Assembly: GCF_003112575.1 (NCBI RefSeq)
Contig: NZ_BEWC01000002.1
Coordinates: 682,001 to 746,000, forward strand
DNA: 64,000 nt
Direction of reading: 5' to 3'
From: Streptomyces ardesiacus
Lineage (GTDB): Bacteria; Actinomycetota; Actinomycetes; Streptomycetales; Streptomycetaceae
How positions within the stretch are numbered: position 1 is the stretch's first letter; every line of letters begins with the position of its first letter. Both the position numbers and the translations under genes were made by a program. The notes beneath the pieces were generated by a model that was not told the DNA's origin, searched no databases, and saw nothing but the letters and a program-made list of their open reading frames with translations. Positions 1-8,154 of the stretch are shown in pieces.

Positions 1-423
1 CGGCAGCGCGACCCCGTAGACCGGCGCCCCCGCCCGCCGGGCCACCTCCAGCCACACCACCGACAGCATGATCGGCAGCCCGCGCCGGCGCCGCAGCACC
101 TCGTGCAGCAACGACGACTCCAGCCGCTGGTAGTCCGCGGCCACCCCGTGGAACCCGTACCGCCCGCCGAGCAGGTCCCGCAGCGCCTCGGCCCACGCCC
201 GCGGCGTACCCGGCCGGAACGGCAGCTCCCCGGCCAGCCGGTCCAGTTCCACCTGGGCGGCGTCCAGGGCGGGTTCGTCCAGCGCCCCGTCCGCCTCCGC
301 GCCCACCAGCAGGCACAGCGTGGCCAGGTCGGGCCGCTCGGACCGCGCCTCTTCGGCGAACCGCCGCCGCACTTCGGCCGAACGGTCCGGCGACGGGGGC
401 TGGGGAGGACGGGGATGGCGCAT
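1..423 (-). CDS. SirB1/transglutaminase-like family protein, N-terminal part
   Basis: Reading the minus strand from an ATG at 423 gives 141 codons, open to the window edge; the C-terminal part lies outside. After a Pro/Arg-rich start, the segment around residues 108-133 contains LHEVLRRRRGLPIMLSVVW, the hallmark of the SirB1/YchA transglutaminase-like family. That family has a cysteine-protease-like fold and a poorly defined role, often near peptidoglycan or protein-release-factor genes. No signal peptide is visible in this part. The gene is separated by 150 bp from the acetyltransferase on the same strand, which could be upstream in the same transcript. Family assignment is fairly secure from this motif; function is not known. 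Confidence 0.7.
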   Translation of the reverse strand, partial: MRHPRPPQPPSPDRSAEVRRRFAEEARSERPDLATLCLLVGAEADGALDEPALDAAQVELDRLAGELPFRPGTPRAWAEALRDLLGGRYGFHGVAADYQRLESSLLHEVLRRRRGLPIMLSVVWLEVARRAGAPVYGVALP

Positions 424-465
424 GGCGGGCCGGTGCCCTTTCACAGTGGGGTCGATACGGGGGCG

Positions 466-560
466 GGACGGGACGGGACGACGCCGGGCGGGCGGGGCGG
501 GAGGGACGGTACGACGCCGGGCGGGCCGGGGCGAGGCGGGACGACGCCGGCCGAGGCGTG
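466..560. repeat. Degenerate GC-rich tandem repeat
   Basis: The segment between the SirB1-like and acetyltransferase genes holds short GGGACG runs followed by three copies of ACGACGCCGG starting at 478, 511 and 541 (period about 30-33 bp). The filler between the copies is degenerate. It is intergenic and looks like simple-sequence expansion. Confidence 0.55.
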
Positions 561-573
561 GCGGGGCGATCGG

Positions 574-1590
574 CTACCGGTCCGTCCCGGCGTCCCCGGG
601 CTCCCGGTAGTGGTGGTAGGCGTGGTGCGCGGCGAAGCCCGTCCCGGCGTACAGCGCCCGGGCCCCGGCGTTGTCCGTCTCCACCTGGAGCCACGCCGCC
701 GACGCGCCCTCGTCGAGCGCCCGCCGGGCCAGCGCGGACATCACGGCGGTCGCGAGCCCCCGGCGCCGCTGCGCGGGGTCGACCTCGACGGCCGCGAAGG
801 AGGCCCAGCGCCCGTCCACGACACACCGCCCGATCGCCGCCGGAACCCCCGCCGCGTCCGCCCCCGGCACCGTGGCGAACCACACCGACGGTCCGCCGCC
901 CAGCACCCGCAGGGCCACCTCGCTCACGCCCTTGCGCTGGTACCGGGCCAGCCAGGCCTCGTCCGCCTCCCGGGACAGGACCACACCGTCGCCCCCGGCC
1001 CGGTCGGCGACCGGTGCGAGCGCGCCGGTCCACACCTCCGCCGTCACCTCCCGCACCCAGCCCCGCCGCTCCAGCTCCGCGCACAGCAGCTCCTGCGTGC
1101 CGACGGCGCCGGTGGCGGTCTGGACGTACGCGGGCAGCCCGCGCTCGCGGTACCAGCGCCGTACGGCCGTCAGCGCCCCGTCGAGCGGGAGCCCCGGATC
1201 GCCGAGCGGCAGCACGGAGTTGGCTCGCCGGGTGAAGCCTCCGGCCGCCCGCAGCTCCCACGCGCCGAGCCGTTCGCTCTCCACCGGGGGCCAGGCCCGC
1301 GCGGCGGCCCGCGCCAGCTCCTCGTAGGACGCGGCGGGCCCGCGCCTGCGGGCGGGTGCGGGCGGCACGACCTTCCCGGCGACCAGACCGGACTCGGCGA
1401 CCCGCACGGTCTCGCCACTCTTTCGTGTGATCAGCAGCACACCATCGGTCCACGATGTGAGAACACCAACCGTGTCGGTGAACTTCTCACCTGCGACACC
1501 AGCGTGGCCCAAGCGCCGTACGGAGACTCGTTTGCCCACGTCAGCAGCGGTGATACGGACCTCAAGCCGTCCTGCGGCAGAGATTTCCAC
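574..1590 (-). CDS. GNAT-family N-acetyltransferase
   Basis: About 338 residues. The C-terminal half carries the GNAT acetyl-CoA fold, with the motif A segment QRRRGLATAVMSALARRAL and the closing NAGARALYAGTGFAAHHAYH, typical of acyltransferases modifying an amino group. The N-terminal half, with a small beta-rich start (EISAAGRLEVRITAADVG), is a Streptomyces-type extension of unknown role. Start choice is uncertain. The frame is open up to a TTG at 1626, with an ATG at 1620 and GTGs at 1602 and 1590. A strong AGGAGGGG lies at 1602-1609, so 1590 is favoured over the upstream codons. A TAGTAT box at 1635-1640 on this strand could be the -10. It diverges from fdxA. The substrate is unknown. Confidence 0.75.
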   Translation of the reverse strand: MEISAAGRLEVRITAADVGKRVSVRRLGHAGVAGEKFTDTVGVLTSWTDGVLLITRKSGETVRVAESGLVAGKVVPPAPARRRGPAASYEELARAAARAWPPVESERLGAWELRAAGGFTRRANSVLPLGDPGLPLDGALTAVRRWYRERGLPAYVQTATGAVGTQELLCAELERRGWVREVTAEVWTGALAPVADRAGGDGVVLSREADEAWLARYQRKGVSEVALRVLGGGPSVWFATVPGADAAGVPAAIGRCVVDGRWASFAAVEVDPAQRRRGLATAVMSALARRALDEGASAAWLQVETDNAGARALYAGTGFAAHHAYHHYREPGDAGTDR

Positions 1591-1730
1591 GGGTCTGTCC
1601 ACCCCTCCTGTTCGGATCATGCCCAAGAACGGAGATACTAGGGGCGGGCATCGACGACGCCGCGCTCCCGCGCGCCAGGCGGCGGAGCCTACGGAGGCCC
1701 GCCAGCGCCCTATCGAGGAGGAACGACAGC

Positions 1731-2051
1731 GTGACCTACGTCATCGCGCAGCCTTGTGTCGACGTGAAGGACAAGGCGTGCATCGAGGAGTGCCCGGTCG
1801 ACTGCATCTACGAGGGCCAGCGGTCCTTGTACATCCACCCGGACGAATGCGTCGACTGTGGTGCCTGTGAGCCGGTCTGCCCGGTCGAGGCGATCTTCTA
1901 CGAGGACGACACTCCCGAGGAGTGGAAGGACTACTACAAGGCGAACGTCGAGTTCTTCGACGAGCTCGGCTCGCCCGGCGGCGCCAGCAAGCTGGGGCTG
2001 ATCGAGCGCGACCACCCGTTCGTCGCCGCGCTGCCGCCGCAGAACCAGTAA
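1731..2051 (+). CDS. fdxA: 7Fe-8S ferredoxin
   Basis: This 106-residue soluble electron carrier has two cluster-binding stretches near the N-terminus. The first has cysteines in CVDVKDKACIEECPVDC (residues about 9-25). The second is CVDCGACEPVCPVEAIF (about 40-56), the pattern of actinobacterial FdxA/FdxC with one 3Fe-4S and one 4Fe-4S cluster. The acidic C-terminal tail is normal for this type. The GTG start follows GAGGAGGA at 1715-1722. It lies directly upstream of dapC in the same order as M. tuberculosis fdxC-dapC, but a perfect hairpin between them suggests partial uncoupling of transcription. Its redox partner cannot be read from the sequence. Confidence 0.95.
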   Translation: MTYVIAQPCVDVKDKACIEECPVDCIYEGQRSLYIHPDECVDCGACEPVCPVEAIFYEDDTPEEWKDYYKANVEFFDELGSPGGASKLGLIERDHPFVAALPPQNQ

Positions 2052-2071
2052 GAGCGGCCCCGCACACGCGC

Positions 2072-2127
2072 CGCCTCGGTCCCGTACGGCCCGGTCACTC
2101 CGATCGGCGCCGCACGGGACCGAGGCG
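2072..2127 (+). terminator. Hairpin terminator after fdxA
   Basis: A perfect 14-bp inverted repeat (CGCCTCGGTCCCGT at 2072-2085, complement at 2114-2127) encloses a 28-nt loop and is followed by TTT. It sits 20 bp after the fdxA stop and 45 bp before dapC. It probably attenuates transcription into dapC rather than closing the unit completely. Confidence 0.6.
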
Positions 2128-2172
2128 TTTGCCGTAGCACCGGGCGCCGACGAGGAAAGGGAGCCACCCACC

Positions 2173-3270
2173 GTGTCCGCAGTCTCCGACCGTCTTCCCA
2201 CCTTCCCCTGGGACAAGCTGGAGCCGTACAAGAAGACGGCCGCCGCCCACCCCGGCGGCATCGTCGACCTCTCGGTCGGCACCCCGGTCGACCCGGTCCC
2301 CGAGCTGATCCAGAAGGCCCTGGTCGACGCGGCGGACTCCCCGGGCTACCCGACCGTCTGGGGCACCCCGGCGCTGCGCGACGCGATCACCGGCTGGGTC
2401 GGGCGCCGCCTCGGTGCCCGCGACGTCACCCACCGCCACGTGCTGCCCATCGTCGGCTCCAAGGAACTCGTCGCCTGGCTCCCGACCCAGTTGGGCCTCG
2501 GCCCCGGCGACAAGGTGGCCTTCCCGCGCCTGGCCTACCCGACGTACGAGGTCGGTGCCCGCCTGGCCCGCGCGGAGTACGAGGCGTACGAGGATCCGAC
2601 CGCTCTCGACCCGGCGGGCCTGAAGCTCCTGTGGCTCAACTCCCCGTCCAACCCGACCGGCAAGGTCCTTTCGAAGGCCGAGCTGACCCGGATCGTGGCC
2701 TGGGCGCGCGAGCACGGCGTCCTCGTCGTCTCCGACGAGTGCTACCTGGAGCTGGGCTGGGAGGCCGACCCGGTCTCGGTCCTCCACCCGGACGTCAACG
2801 GCGGTTCGTACGACGGCCTGGTCGCCGTGCACTCCCTCTCCAAGCGCTCCAACCTCGCCGGGTACCGCGCGGCCTTCCTCGCCGGCGACCCGGCGGTCCT
2901 GGGCCCGCTCCTGGAGATCCGCAAGCACGGCGGCATGATGACCTCGGCGCCGACCCAGGCGGCCGTGGTGGCGGCCCTCGGCGACGACGAGCACGTCCGC
3001 GTCCAGCGCGAGCGCTACGCGGCCCGCCGCACCGTCCTGCGCGAGGCCCTGCTCGGCCACGGCTTCCGCATCGAGCACAGCGAGGCCAGCCTCTACCTCT
3101 GGGCCACCCGCGACGAGTCCTGCTGGGACACGGTCGCCCACCTGGCCGACCGCGGCATCCTGGTGGCCCCGGGCGACTTCTACGGCCCCGCGGGCGACCA
3201 CTTCGTCCGCGTGGCCCTGACCGCGACGGACGAACGGGTCCAGGCAGCGGCAGCCCGCCTGAAGCCCTGA
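2173..3270 (+). CDS. dapC: Succinyldiaminopimelate aminotransferase
   Basis: A fold-type I PLP aminotransferase of 365 residues. It converts N-succinyl-2-amino-6-ketopimelate plus glutamate to N-succinyl-LL-diaminopimelate, the step before DapE in lysine and peptidoglycan precursor synthesis. Visible marks are the N-terminal TVWGTPALRDAI segment, the substrate-binding NSPSNPTGK, the SDECYLEL aspartate that contacts the PLP ring, and the PLP lysine in SLSKRSNLAGYR. The GTG start is preceded by AAAGGGAG at 2155-2162. It follows fdxA on the same strand, as in mycobacteria, and dapE lies 1.9 kb downstream. Some actinobacterial homologues also transaminate prephenate, which cannot be excluded here. 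Confidence 0.92.
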   Translation: MSAVSDRLPTFPWDKLEPYKKTAAAHPGGIVDLSVGTPVDPVPELIQKALVDAADSPGYPTVWGTPALRDAITGWVGRRLGARDVTHRHVLPIVGSKELVAWLPTQLGLGPGDKVAFPRLAYPTYEVGARLARAEYEAYEDPTALDPAGLKLLWLNSPSNPTGKVLSKAELTRIVAWAREHGVLVVSDECYLELGWEADPVSVLHPDVNGGSYDGLVAVHSLSKRSNLAGYRAAFLAGDPAVLGPLLEIRKHGGMMTSAPTQAAVVAALGDDEHVRVQRERYAARRTVLREALLGHGFRIEHSEASLYLWATRDESCWDTVAHLADRGILVAPGDFYGPAGDHFVRVALTATDERVQAAAARLKP

Positions 3271-3309
3271 CCCCGGCCGCGGGCGTCGTTCCGACCCGGA
3301 ACACACGAA

Positions 3310-3345
3310 CGCCGGGGTCCAGGGAGCGCATCCCGGACCCCGGCG
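3310..3345. terminator. Hairpin between dapC and the secreted-protein gene
   Basis: A perfect 11-bp stem (CGCCGGGGTCC at 3310-3320, complement at 3335-3345) has a 14-nt loop. It lies between the convergent ends of dapC and the 3363-3794 gene, so it can serve as a bidirectional terminator. No U-tract follows, which is usual in Streptomyces. Confidence 0.6.
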
Positions 3346-3362
3346 CCGCTGCGGCCCGGCGC

Positions 3363-3794
3363 TCAGCCGACCGGCAGCCCCTGAACCGGCAGCCCGCCCT
3401 TGCCCAGCGCGTCCGTCGGCAGGCCGCCCTTCGTGGCGGTCGCCGCCGTGTCACCCACGATGTCCCCGGCGGCGCCCGCCGCACCCCCCGCGGCGTTCTG
3501 CGCGGCGGGCGTGGCCTTCTTGACGACCGATCCACCGGTCTTGCCGGCGGCCGGCACGGCCTTCTTGACGGCCTTGCCGCCGGTGTCGCCCGCGGACTTG
3601 GTGACGCTCTGCGCCGCGGAGTCGACGGTGTTGCCGACGTTCGCCCCGTCCAGGGCGGTCAGCCCCCCGAGGTTCGGGGTGGCCGGAAGTTTGGGAGCCG
3701 CGCTCGCGGAGCCGGCCGCACCGACCCCGGCAGCCGCTCCCGCAGCGACGAGCAGCGCGGCACGGGCGATCCGGCGGGTCAGGGGGAGGGACAT
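3363..3794 (-). CDS. Small secreted Ala/Gly/Lys-rich protein
   Basis: 143 residues. The N-terminus is a classical Sec signal peptide: basic MSLPLTRRIAR, a hydrophobic Ala/Leu/Gly stretch, and an ASA-A cleavage site near residue 32. The mature part is low-complexity and rich in Ala, Gly, Thr and Lys. It has repeated VVKKA/AVKKA elements and a C-terminus with three close GGLP/QGLP motifs. No catalytic domain is recognisable, and it contains no cysteine. AAGGAG lies five bases before the ATG. The upstream region carries two abutting palindromes (3880-3911). It resembles small secreted Streptomyces proteins of unknown function. I do not recognise a family. Confidence 0.7.
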   Translation of the reverse strand: MSLPLTRRIARAALLVAAGAAAGVGAAGSASAAPKLPATPNLGGLTALDGANVGNTVDSAAQSVTKSAGDTGGKAVKKAVPAAGKTGGSVVKKATPAAQNAAGGAAGAAGDIVGDTAATATKGGLPTDALGKGGLPVQGLPVG

Positions 3795-3879
3795 GATGCT
3801 CCTTCGACGGAAGTCAACGATGATCGTCCGGACTCGGACGCAGTGACTACCGCTCGAGAGCCGCGAAGGTTGCGGCGGC

Positions 3880-3911
3880 CCAACGTAAAGAGTTGGTAAT
3901 GCGTCGCATTA
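3880..3911. promoter_or_regulatory. Abutting palindromes upstream of the secreted-protein gene
   Basis: CCAAC-N7-GTTGG (3880-3896) is directly followed by TAATGCG-T-CGCATTA (3897-3911), a perfect 7-bp inverted repeat with one central base. The stretch is unusually AT-rich for the window and lies 86-117 bp before the ATG at 3794. It looks like an operator or a promoter-proximal binding site, but the regulator is unknown. Confidence 0.4.
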
Positions 3912-4076
3912 TCAGGTGCACAGAAAAACGGGCAAAAGGGCGGCGGTCGGAAAGTCTGCTGAATCCTTACGGCCCTTGATTTTCCTGGGCTCCCGCGCGT
4001 TCGGGGGTGAGTGTGCGAAAACCCGTGCTCCGCGCCGACGCGGTCACTCTCCAGGCCGACGGTTCGTACGGGCGAA

Positions 4077-5057
4077 CTACCGGGCGGAGGTGATCCGCAC
4101 CGGCCCCGCCGCCCGCTCCGCCCCCTTGGCGCCCGTCGAGCCCTTCGGGTACCACTTGCTGTCGGTGTTGCCCGCGGTCCACTCCCGGCCCGCATAGGTG
4201 ACCCGCTGGATGCGCAGTGACGAGGCGTTGGCCACCGCCCAGTGCGCCACCTGCCAGCCGCGCCGCTCGGCCTCCCGCTGCCCCTTCGCTCCGGTGCCGC
4301 CGGTCACGGGCACGGTCACGGTCCGCTCGTCGGGGGCGCCCGCGGACCGCGAGGCGCCGGTGCCGGCGTCCTCACCCGCGGACACCTGCGCGCCGGCCGG
4401 TGCGAGCACGGCGCGCCCGAAGTCCCGCACCAGCGCCGCGCGTACCGCCTCCGGACCCTTCCGGGGCGCCGAGCCGGGGCGCCCGTCGCAGGTCAGCGTC
4501 GCCGCGGAGCGCCCGGTGAGCGCGGCGGCGAGCAGCGCGGCGTCCTGCTCGTGCTTGGCGTACGCGTACGGGAAGGCACTGCGCTGCACACGCTGGGCGG
4601 CGTCGGTCAGCGGAAGGTCCAGATACCCGGGAACCTTGACCAGGTGGTCGTAGAACAGGCCCGCCGAGTACACCGGATCCATGATCTCCTCGGGCTTGCC
4701 CCAGCCCCACGAGGGCCGCTGCTGGAACAGGCCGAGCGAGTCCTTGTCGCCGTGGTCCAGGTTGCGCAGCGACGACTCCTGCATCGCGGTCGCCAGGGCG
4801 ATCGTCACGGCCCGCTCCGGCAGTTGGCGCGCGGTGCCCACGGCGGTGATCGTCGCCGCGTTCACCGCCTGCTCCGGCGTGAACGCGTACGCCCTCCGGC
4901 CGTCCTCGCCCGAGACCACCTTGCACCCGGGGGCGCCCGCGCCCCCGGCGACGTACTGCACGGCCAGATAACCGGCGACCGCGAGGAGGGCCATGGAGGC
5001 GGCGCCCGAACGGGCGAGGCGGCCACGGCGTTTGCGGGGAGGGGACGGCTGGAGCAC
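4077..5057 (-). CDS. Membrane-anchored lytic-transglycosylase-like protein
   Basis: About 326 residues from the GTG at 5057; the frame also opens at 5105. A basic stretch (PRKRRGRLARSG) precedes one transmembrane segment (about residues 20-37 from the GTG), placing the rest outside the membrane. The extracellular part has a lysozyme-like core: ATAMQESSLRN with a plausible catalytic glutamate, then DSLGLFQQRPSWGWG, as in goose-type and SLT-related muramidases. The C-terminal 120 residues are low-complexity, ending in a basic segment. Databases often label homologues 'heavy metal transporter', which nothing here supports. It diverges from dapE with only 83 bp between starts. A peptidoglycan-cleaving role is inferred from the fold motifs only. 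Confidence 0.65.
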   Translation of the reverse strand: MLQPSPPRKRRGRLARSGAASMALLAVAGYLAVQYVAGGAGAPGCKVVSGEDGRRAYAFTPEQAVNAATITAVGTARQLPERAVTIALATAMQESSLRNLDHGDKDSLGLFQQRPSWGWGKPEEIMDPVYSAGLFYDHLVKVPGYLDLPLTDAAQRVQRSAFPYAYAKHEQDAALLAAALTGRSAATLTCDGRPGSAPRKGPEAVRAALVRDFGRAVLAPAGAQVSAGEDAGTGASRSAGAPDERTVTVPVTGGTGAKGQREAERRGWQVAHWAVANASSLRIQRVTYAGREWTAGNTDSKWYPKGSTGAKGAERAAGPVRITSAR

Positions 5058-5127
5058 GCGTACAAGGTACTGGAGGGTAAGGTCCGGTGTCCCCCGGGTG
5101 CGCACACTGCCCGAAGGGGCAGGGCGC

Positions 5128-5133
5128 TAGGGT
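5128..5133 (+). promoter_or_regulatory. -10 box of a leaderless dapE promoter
   Basis: TAGGGT is followed by exactly seven bases and then the dapE ATG, so transcription would begin at or next to the start codon. No Shine-Dalgarno sequence is present between them. No good -35 hexamer is visible. Confidence 0.55.
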
Positions 5134-5140
5134 CGGGGCC

Positions 5141-6220
5141 ATGGCCGATACCCCGCTTGACCTCACGCTGGACGCCGCGGAGCTTACCGCGCGGCTCGTC
5201 GACCTCCCGTCCGAGAGCGGCACCGAGAAGCCGTTGGCGGACGCGATCGAGAGCGCCCTGCGGGCCCTGCCCCACCTCTCGGTCGAGCGGTACGGCAACA
5301 ACGTCGTCGCCCGTACGGAACTGGGCCGCGCCGAGCGTGTGATCCTGGCCGGCCACATCGACACGGTGCCGATCGCCGGCAACGTCCCCTCCCGGCTGGA
5401 CGAGGACGGGGTCCTGTGGGGCTGCGGCACCTGCGACATGAAGGCGGGCGTCGCCGTCCAGCTGCGCATCGCGGCCACCGTTCCCGCCCCCAACCGCGAC
5501 CTGACCTTCGTCTTCTACGACAACGAGGAGGTCGCCGCCGAGCTGAACGGCCTGAAGCACGTCGCCGAGGCCCGCCCCGAGTGGCTGGAGGGCGATTTCG
5601 CGGTGCTCCTCGAACCGTCCGACGGCCAGGTCGAGGGCGGCTGCCAGGGCACGCTGCGGGTGCTGCTCAAGACGTCCGGCGAACGGGCCCACTCGGCGCG
5701 CTCCTGGATGGGCTCCAACGCCATCCACGCCGCCGCCCCGATCCTCGCCCGCCTGGCGGAGTACGAGCCGCGCCACCCGGTGATCGACGGCCTGGAGTAC
5801 CGCGAGGGCCTCAACGCGGTCGGCATCACCGGCGGGGTGGCGGGCAACGTCATCCCCGACGAGTGCGTCGTCACGGTCAACTTCCGCTACGCCCCCGACC
5901 GCAGCCCGCAGGACGCCCTCGACCACGTGCGCGAGGTCTTCGCCGACTGCGGCGTGACGGACTTCGTGGTGGACGACCACAGCGGTGCGGCCCTGCCCGG
6001 CCTGTCCCACCCGGCCGCGGCCGCCTTCGTCGAGGCGGTGGGCGGCACCCCGCAGCCCAAGTACGGCTGGACGGACGTGTCCCGCTTCTCCGCGCTCGGC
6101 GTCCCGGCGGTCAACTACGGCCCCGGCAACCCGCACTTGGCGCACAAGCGCGACGAGCGGGTCGAGGTGGCGAAGATCCTGGCCGGGGAGGAGCGCCTGC
6201 GCTCCTGGCTGACGGCCTGA
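5141..6220 (+). CDS. dapE: Succinyl-diaminopimelate desuccinylase
   Basis: A 359-residue M20-family metallohydrolase. It removes succinate from N-succinyl-LL-diaminopimelate to give LL-DAP, the precursor of meso-DAP/LL-DAP peptidoglycan and of lysine. Metal-binding motifs are in order: ILAGHIDTVP (His and catalytic Asp), WGCGTCDMKAG (bridging Asp), YDNEEVAA (catalytic Glu), VLLEPSDG, and a C-terminal HLAHKRDERV histidine. A lid/dimerisation domain with GERAHSARSWMGSNAIH lies between. The frame is open from 5087, but ATG 5141 fits homologues and sits seven bases after a TAGGGT box, so the gene is probably leaderless. dapC lies 1.9 kb upstream. Confidence 0.95.
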   Translation: MADTPLDLTLDAAELTARLVDLPSESGTEKPLADAIESALRALPHLSVERYGNNVVARTELGRAERVILAGHIDTVPIAGNVPSRLDEDGVLWGCGTCDMKAGVAVQLRIAATVPAPNRDLTFVFYDNEEVAAELNGLKHVAEARPEWLEGDFAVLLEPSDGQVEGGCQGTLRVLLKTSGERAHSARSWMGSNAIHAAAPILARLAEYEPRHPVIDGLEYREGLNAVGITGGVAGNVIPDECVVTVNFRYAPDRSPQDALDHVREVFADCGVTDFVVDDHSGAALPGLSHPAAAAFVEAVGGTPQPKYGWTDVSRFSALGVPAVNYGPGNPHLAHKRDERVEVAKILAGEERLRSWLTA

Positions 6221-6336
6221 TCCGCCGGGGCCCACCGCGTTTGTGCCGCTGCGTGGCGGACATGCTGAGGTCCCTCGCACGTAACCCGCGTAGATCTACG
6301 CTGAGGTGGAAGAACCCGCGACTGGAGGGAGCACGC

Positions 6337-7095
6337 ATGCCTACTGGCAACCCCGAGGGCAAGAAGCAGCCACCGGAGGAGCAGCGCCTGGGTCCCGTCC
6401 TCCGGCGGCGGGGCCAGGTGCAGGGGAGCACCACGGACCAGCGGCTGCTGGACGAGCGTGCTCCGACGGACTGGGTGCACACCGACCCCTGGCGGGTGCT
6501 GCGCATCCAGTCGGAGTTCATCGAGGGCTTCGGCACGCTGGCCGAACTTCCGCCCGCCATCAGCGTCTTCGGCTCCGCCCGTACGCCGGCGGACTCGCCC
6601 GAGTACGAGGCGGGCGTGCGGCTGGGCCGCGGCCTGGTGGAGGCGGGCTTCGCCGTCATCACGGGCGGCGGTCCCGGCGCCATGGAGGCGGCCAACAAGG
6701 GGGCCCTGGAGGCGCAGGGCACCTCGGTCGGCCTCGGCATCGAGCTGCCCTTCGAGCAGGGGCTCAACCCTTACGTCGACATCGGCCTGAACTTCCGTTA
6801 CTTCTTCGTCCGCAAGATGATGTTCGTGAAGTACGCGCAGGGCTTCGTCGTCCTGCCCGGCGGCCTCGGCACCCTGGACGAGCTGTTCGAGGCCCTCACC
6901 CTGGTGCAGACCCAGAAGGTGACCCGGTTCCCGATCGTCCTCTTCGGCTCCGCGTACTGGGGCGGCCTGGTCGACTGGCTCCGCGGCACCCTGGTCGCCC
7001 AGGGCAAGGCCGCCGAGAAGGACCTCCTCCTCTTCCACGTCACGGACGACGTGGACGAGGCGGTGGCCCTGGTCTCCAAGGAGGCGGGCCGGTAG
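6337..7095 (+). CDS. LOG-family (TIGR00730) Rossmann-fold protein
   Basis: 252 residues. The core has the LOG (LONELY GUY) signatures: AISVFGSARTP at the start of the Rossmann fold, ITGGGPGAMEAANKGA for phosphate binding, and PGGLGTLDELFEALT, the PGGxGTxxE motif. Proteins of this kind hydrolyse nucleoside 5'-monophosphates with cytokinin-like bases to free base and ribose-5-phosphate; several actinobacterial members are active. The first 60 residues are a charged extension common in Streptomyces homologues. The ATG follows GGAGGGA at 6324-6330. The gene follows dapE, as in M. tuberculosis Rv1202-Rv1205. The physiological substrate is not evident. Confidence 0.88.
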   Translation: MPTGNPEGKKQPPEEQRLGPVLRRRGQVQGSTTDQRLLDERAPTDWVHTDPWRVLRIQSEFIEGFGTLAELPPAISVFGSARTPADSPEYEAGVRLGRGLVEAGFAVITGGGPGAMEAANKGALEAQGTSVGLGIELPFEQGLNPYVDIGLNFRYFFVRKMMFVKYAQGFVVLPGGLGTLDELFEALTLVQTQKVTRFPIVLFGSAYWGGLVDWLRGTLVAQGKAAEKDLLLFHVTDDVDEAVALVSKEAGR

Positions 7096-7124
7096 AGCGG
7101 CCGGCCCCGGGCGGGGGCCACGGC

Positions 7125-8009
7125 CTACGCCAGCCCCCGCCGGGCCACCGCGGGCTCCCGGTGCCCGGCGATCGCCGACACCATGTCCAGGACCTGGCGG
7201 GTCTCCGCCACCTCGTGGACCCGGTAGACCCGCGCCCCCAGCCACGCCGACACCGCCGTCGTCGCCAGCGTGCCGATCACCCGTTCCTTCACGGGGCGGT
7301 CCAGCGTCTCCCCGACGAAGTCCTTGTTGGACAGGGACACCAGCACCGGCCACCCCGTCTCCACCATCTCCCCGAGCCGCCGCGTCGCCTCCAGGCTGTG
7401 CCGCGTGTTCTTGCCGAAGTCGTGCCCGGGGTCGATCAGCACCGACTCCCGCGGCACCCCGAGCCCCACCGCCCGCTCGGCCAGCCCCAGGGTCACCCGC
7501 AGGATGTCGGCCATGACGTCGTCGTACGCCACCCGGTGCGGCCGGGTCCGCGGCTCGGCGCCGCCCGCGTGCGTGCACACCAGCCCCACCCCGTAGCGGG
7601 CCGCGACCTCCGCGAGCTTCGGGTCGACGCCGCCCCACGCGTCGTTCAGCAGGTCCGCGCCCACCTCGCACACGGCCTCGCCGACCTCGTGCCGCCAGGT
7701 GTCGACGCTGATGACGACGTCCGGGAAGCGCCGCCGCACCTCCGCCACGAAGCCCACCGTGCGCCGCGCCTCCTCCGCGGCCGACACCTCGTCCCCGGGA
7801 CCGGCCTTCACCCCGCCGATGTCGATGATCGCGGCGCCCTCGGCCACCGCCTGCTCCACGCGCGCGAGGGCGGGCTCGTCGCGGAAGGTCGCCCCCTGGT
7901 CGTAGAAGGAGTCGGGGGTCCGGTTCACGATCGCCATGATCACCGGCTCGTGCGCCGTGAACTCACGCCTGCCCAGCCTGAGCGTCCCCTGTGACATCTT
8001 CTCGTCCAT
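7125..8009 (-). CDS. folP: Dihydropteroate synthase-like protein (FolP2 type)
   Basis: 294 residues of TIM-barrel pterin-binding enzyme. Motifs are IMAIVNRTPDSFYDQG for pterin and pyrophosphate binding, AAIIDIGGVKAGPG, ISVDTWRHEV, LLNDAWGG, and VLIDPGHDFGKNTRHSLE. The context (DivIVA-domain protein and tag next door) matches M. tuberculosis folP2 (Rv1207). Members of that paralogue group lack detectable synthase activity, and the IDIGGVKAGPG segment differs from the DIGGESTRPG of active FolP1. It may therefore not make dihydropteroate. The chosen ATG follows GAGAG with good spacing; another ATG at 7997 has its purine run too close. The gene diverges from the DivIVA-domain gene. Confidence 0.85.
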   Translation of the reverse strand: MDEKMSQGTLRLGRREFTAHEPVIMAIVNRTPDSFYDQGATFRDEPALARVEQAVAEGAAIIDIGGVKAGPGDEVSAAEEARRTVGFVAEVRRRFPDVVISVDTWRHEVGEAVCEVGADLLNDAWGGVDPKLAEVAARYGVGLVCTHAGGAEPRTRPHRVAYDDVMADILRVTLGLAERAVGLGVPRESVLIDPGHDFGKNTRHSLEATRRLGEMVETGWPVLVSLSNKDFVGETLDRPVKERVIGTLATTAVSAWLGARVYRVHEVAETRQVLDMVSAIAGHREPAVARRGLA

Positions 8010-8071
8010 ACCCGTTCTCTCGTCCCGCTCTCGACCCCGGGTGCGCGGTCCTTCGACGGCCGCGGCCCCGA

Positions 8072-8094
8072 CTGTCAGACTCGCATGGCACGAT
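8072..8094 (+). promoter_or_regulatory. Possible degenerate RecA-NDp-type promoter for divIVA-domain/tag
   Basis: CTGTCAGACTC is followed by six bases and CACGAT. This has the layout of the actinobacterial DNA-damage promoter TTGTCAGTGGC-N6-TAGGGT. The upstream half is a reasonable match, while the -10 keeps only the A at position 2 and the T at position 6. It lies 60 bp before the DivIVA-domain gene, which is cotranslated with the DNA-repair gene tag. Confidence 0.35.
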
Positions 8095-8154
8095 CGGACC
8101 CGACACAACGACTCGTACTCCGGACTCAACCGACCCGACCATGGGGGCCCAGCG

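Noticed and set aside
103..1641. 512-residue open frame on the plus strand opposite the GNAT gene
   Set aside because: It is the antisense of a recognisable acetyltransferase, is dominated by Arg/Pro/Gly, and has no domain. High GC creates long spurious frames.
2095..3306. 403-residue antisense frame across dapC
   Set aside because: dapC on the plus strand has all aminotransferase motifs and a ribosome-binding site; the antisense frame has none.
4077..5057. 'Heavy metal transporter' label for the dapE-divergent gene
   Set aside because: The protein has one membrane helix and lysozyme-like motifs, and nothing that binds or carries metals.
5087..5140. Upstream extension of dapE to 5087
   Set aside because: The extra 18 codons include the promoter -10 box and have no family similarity.
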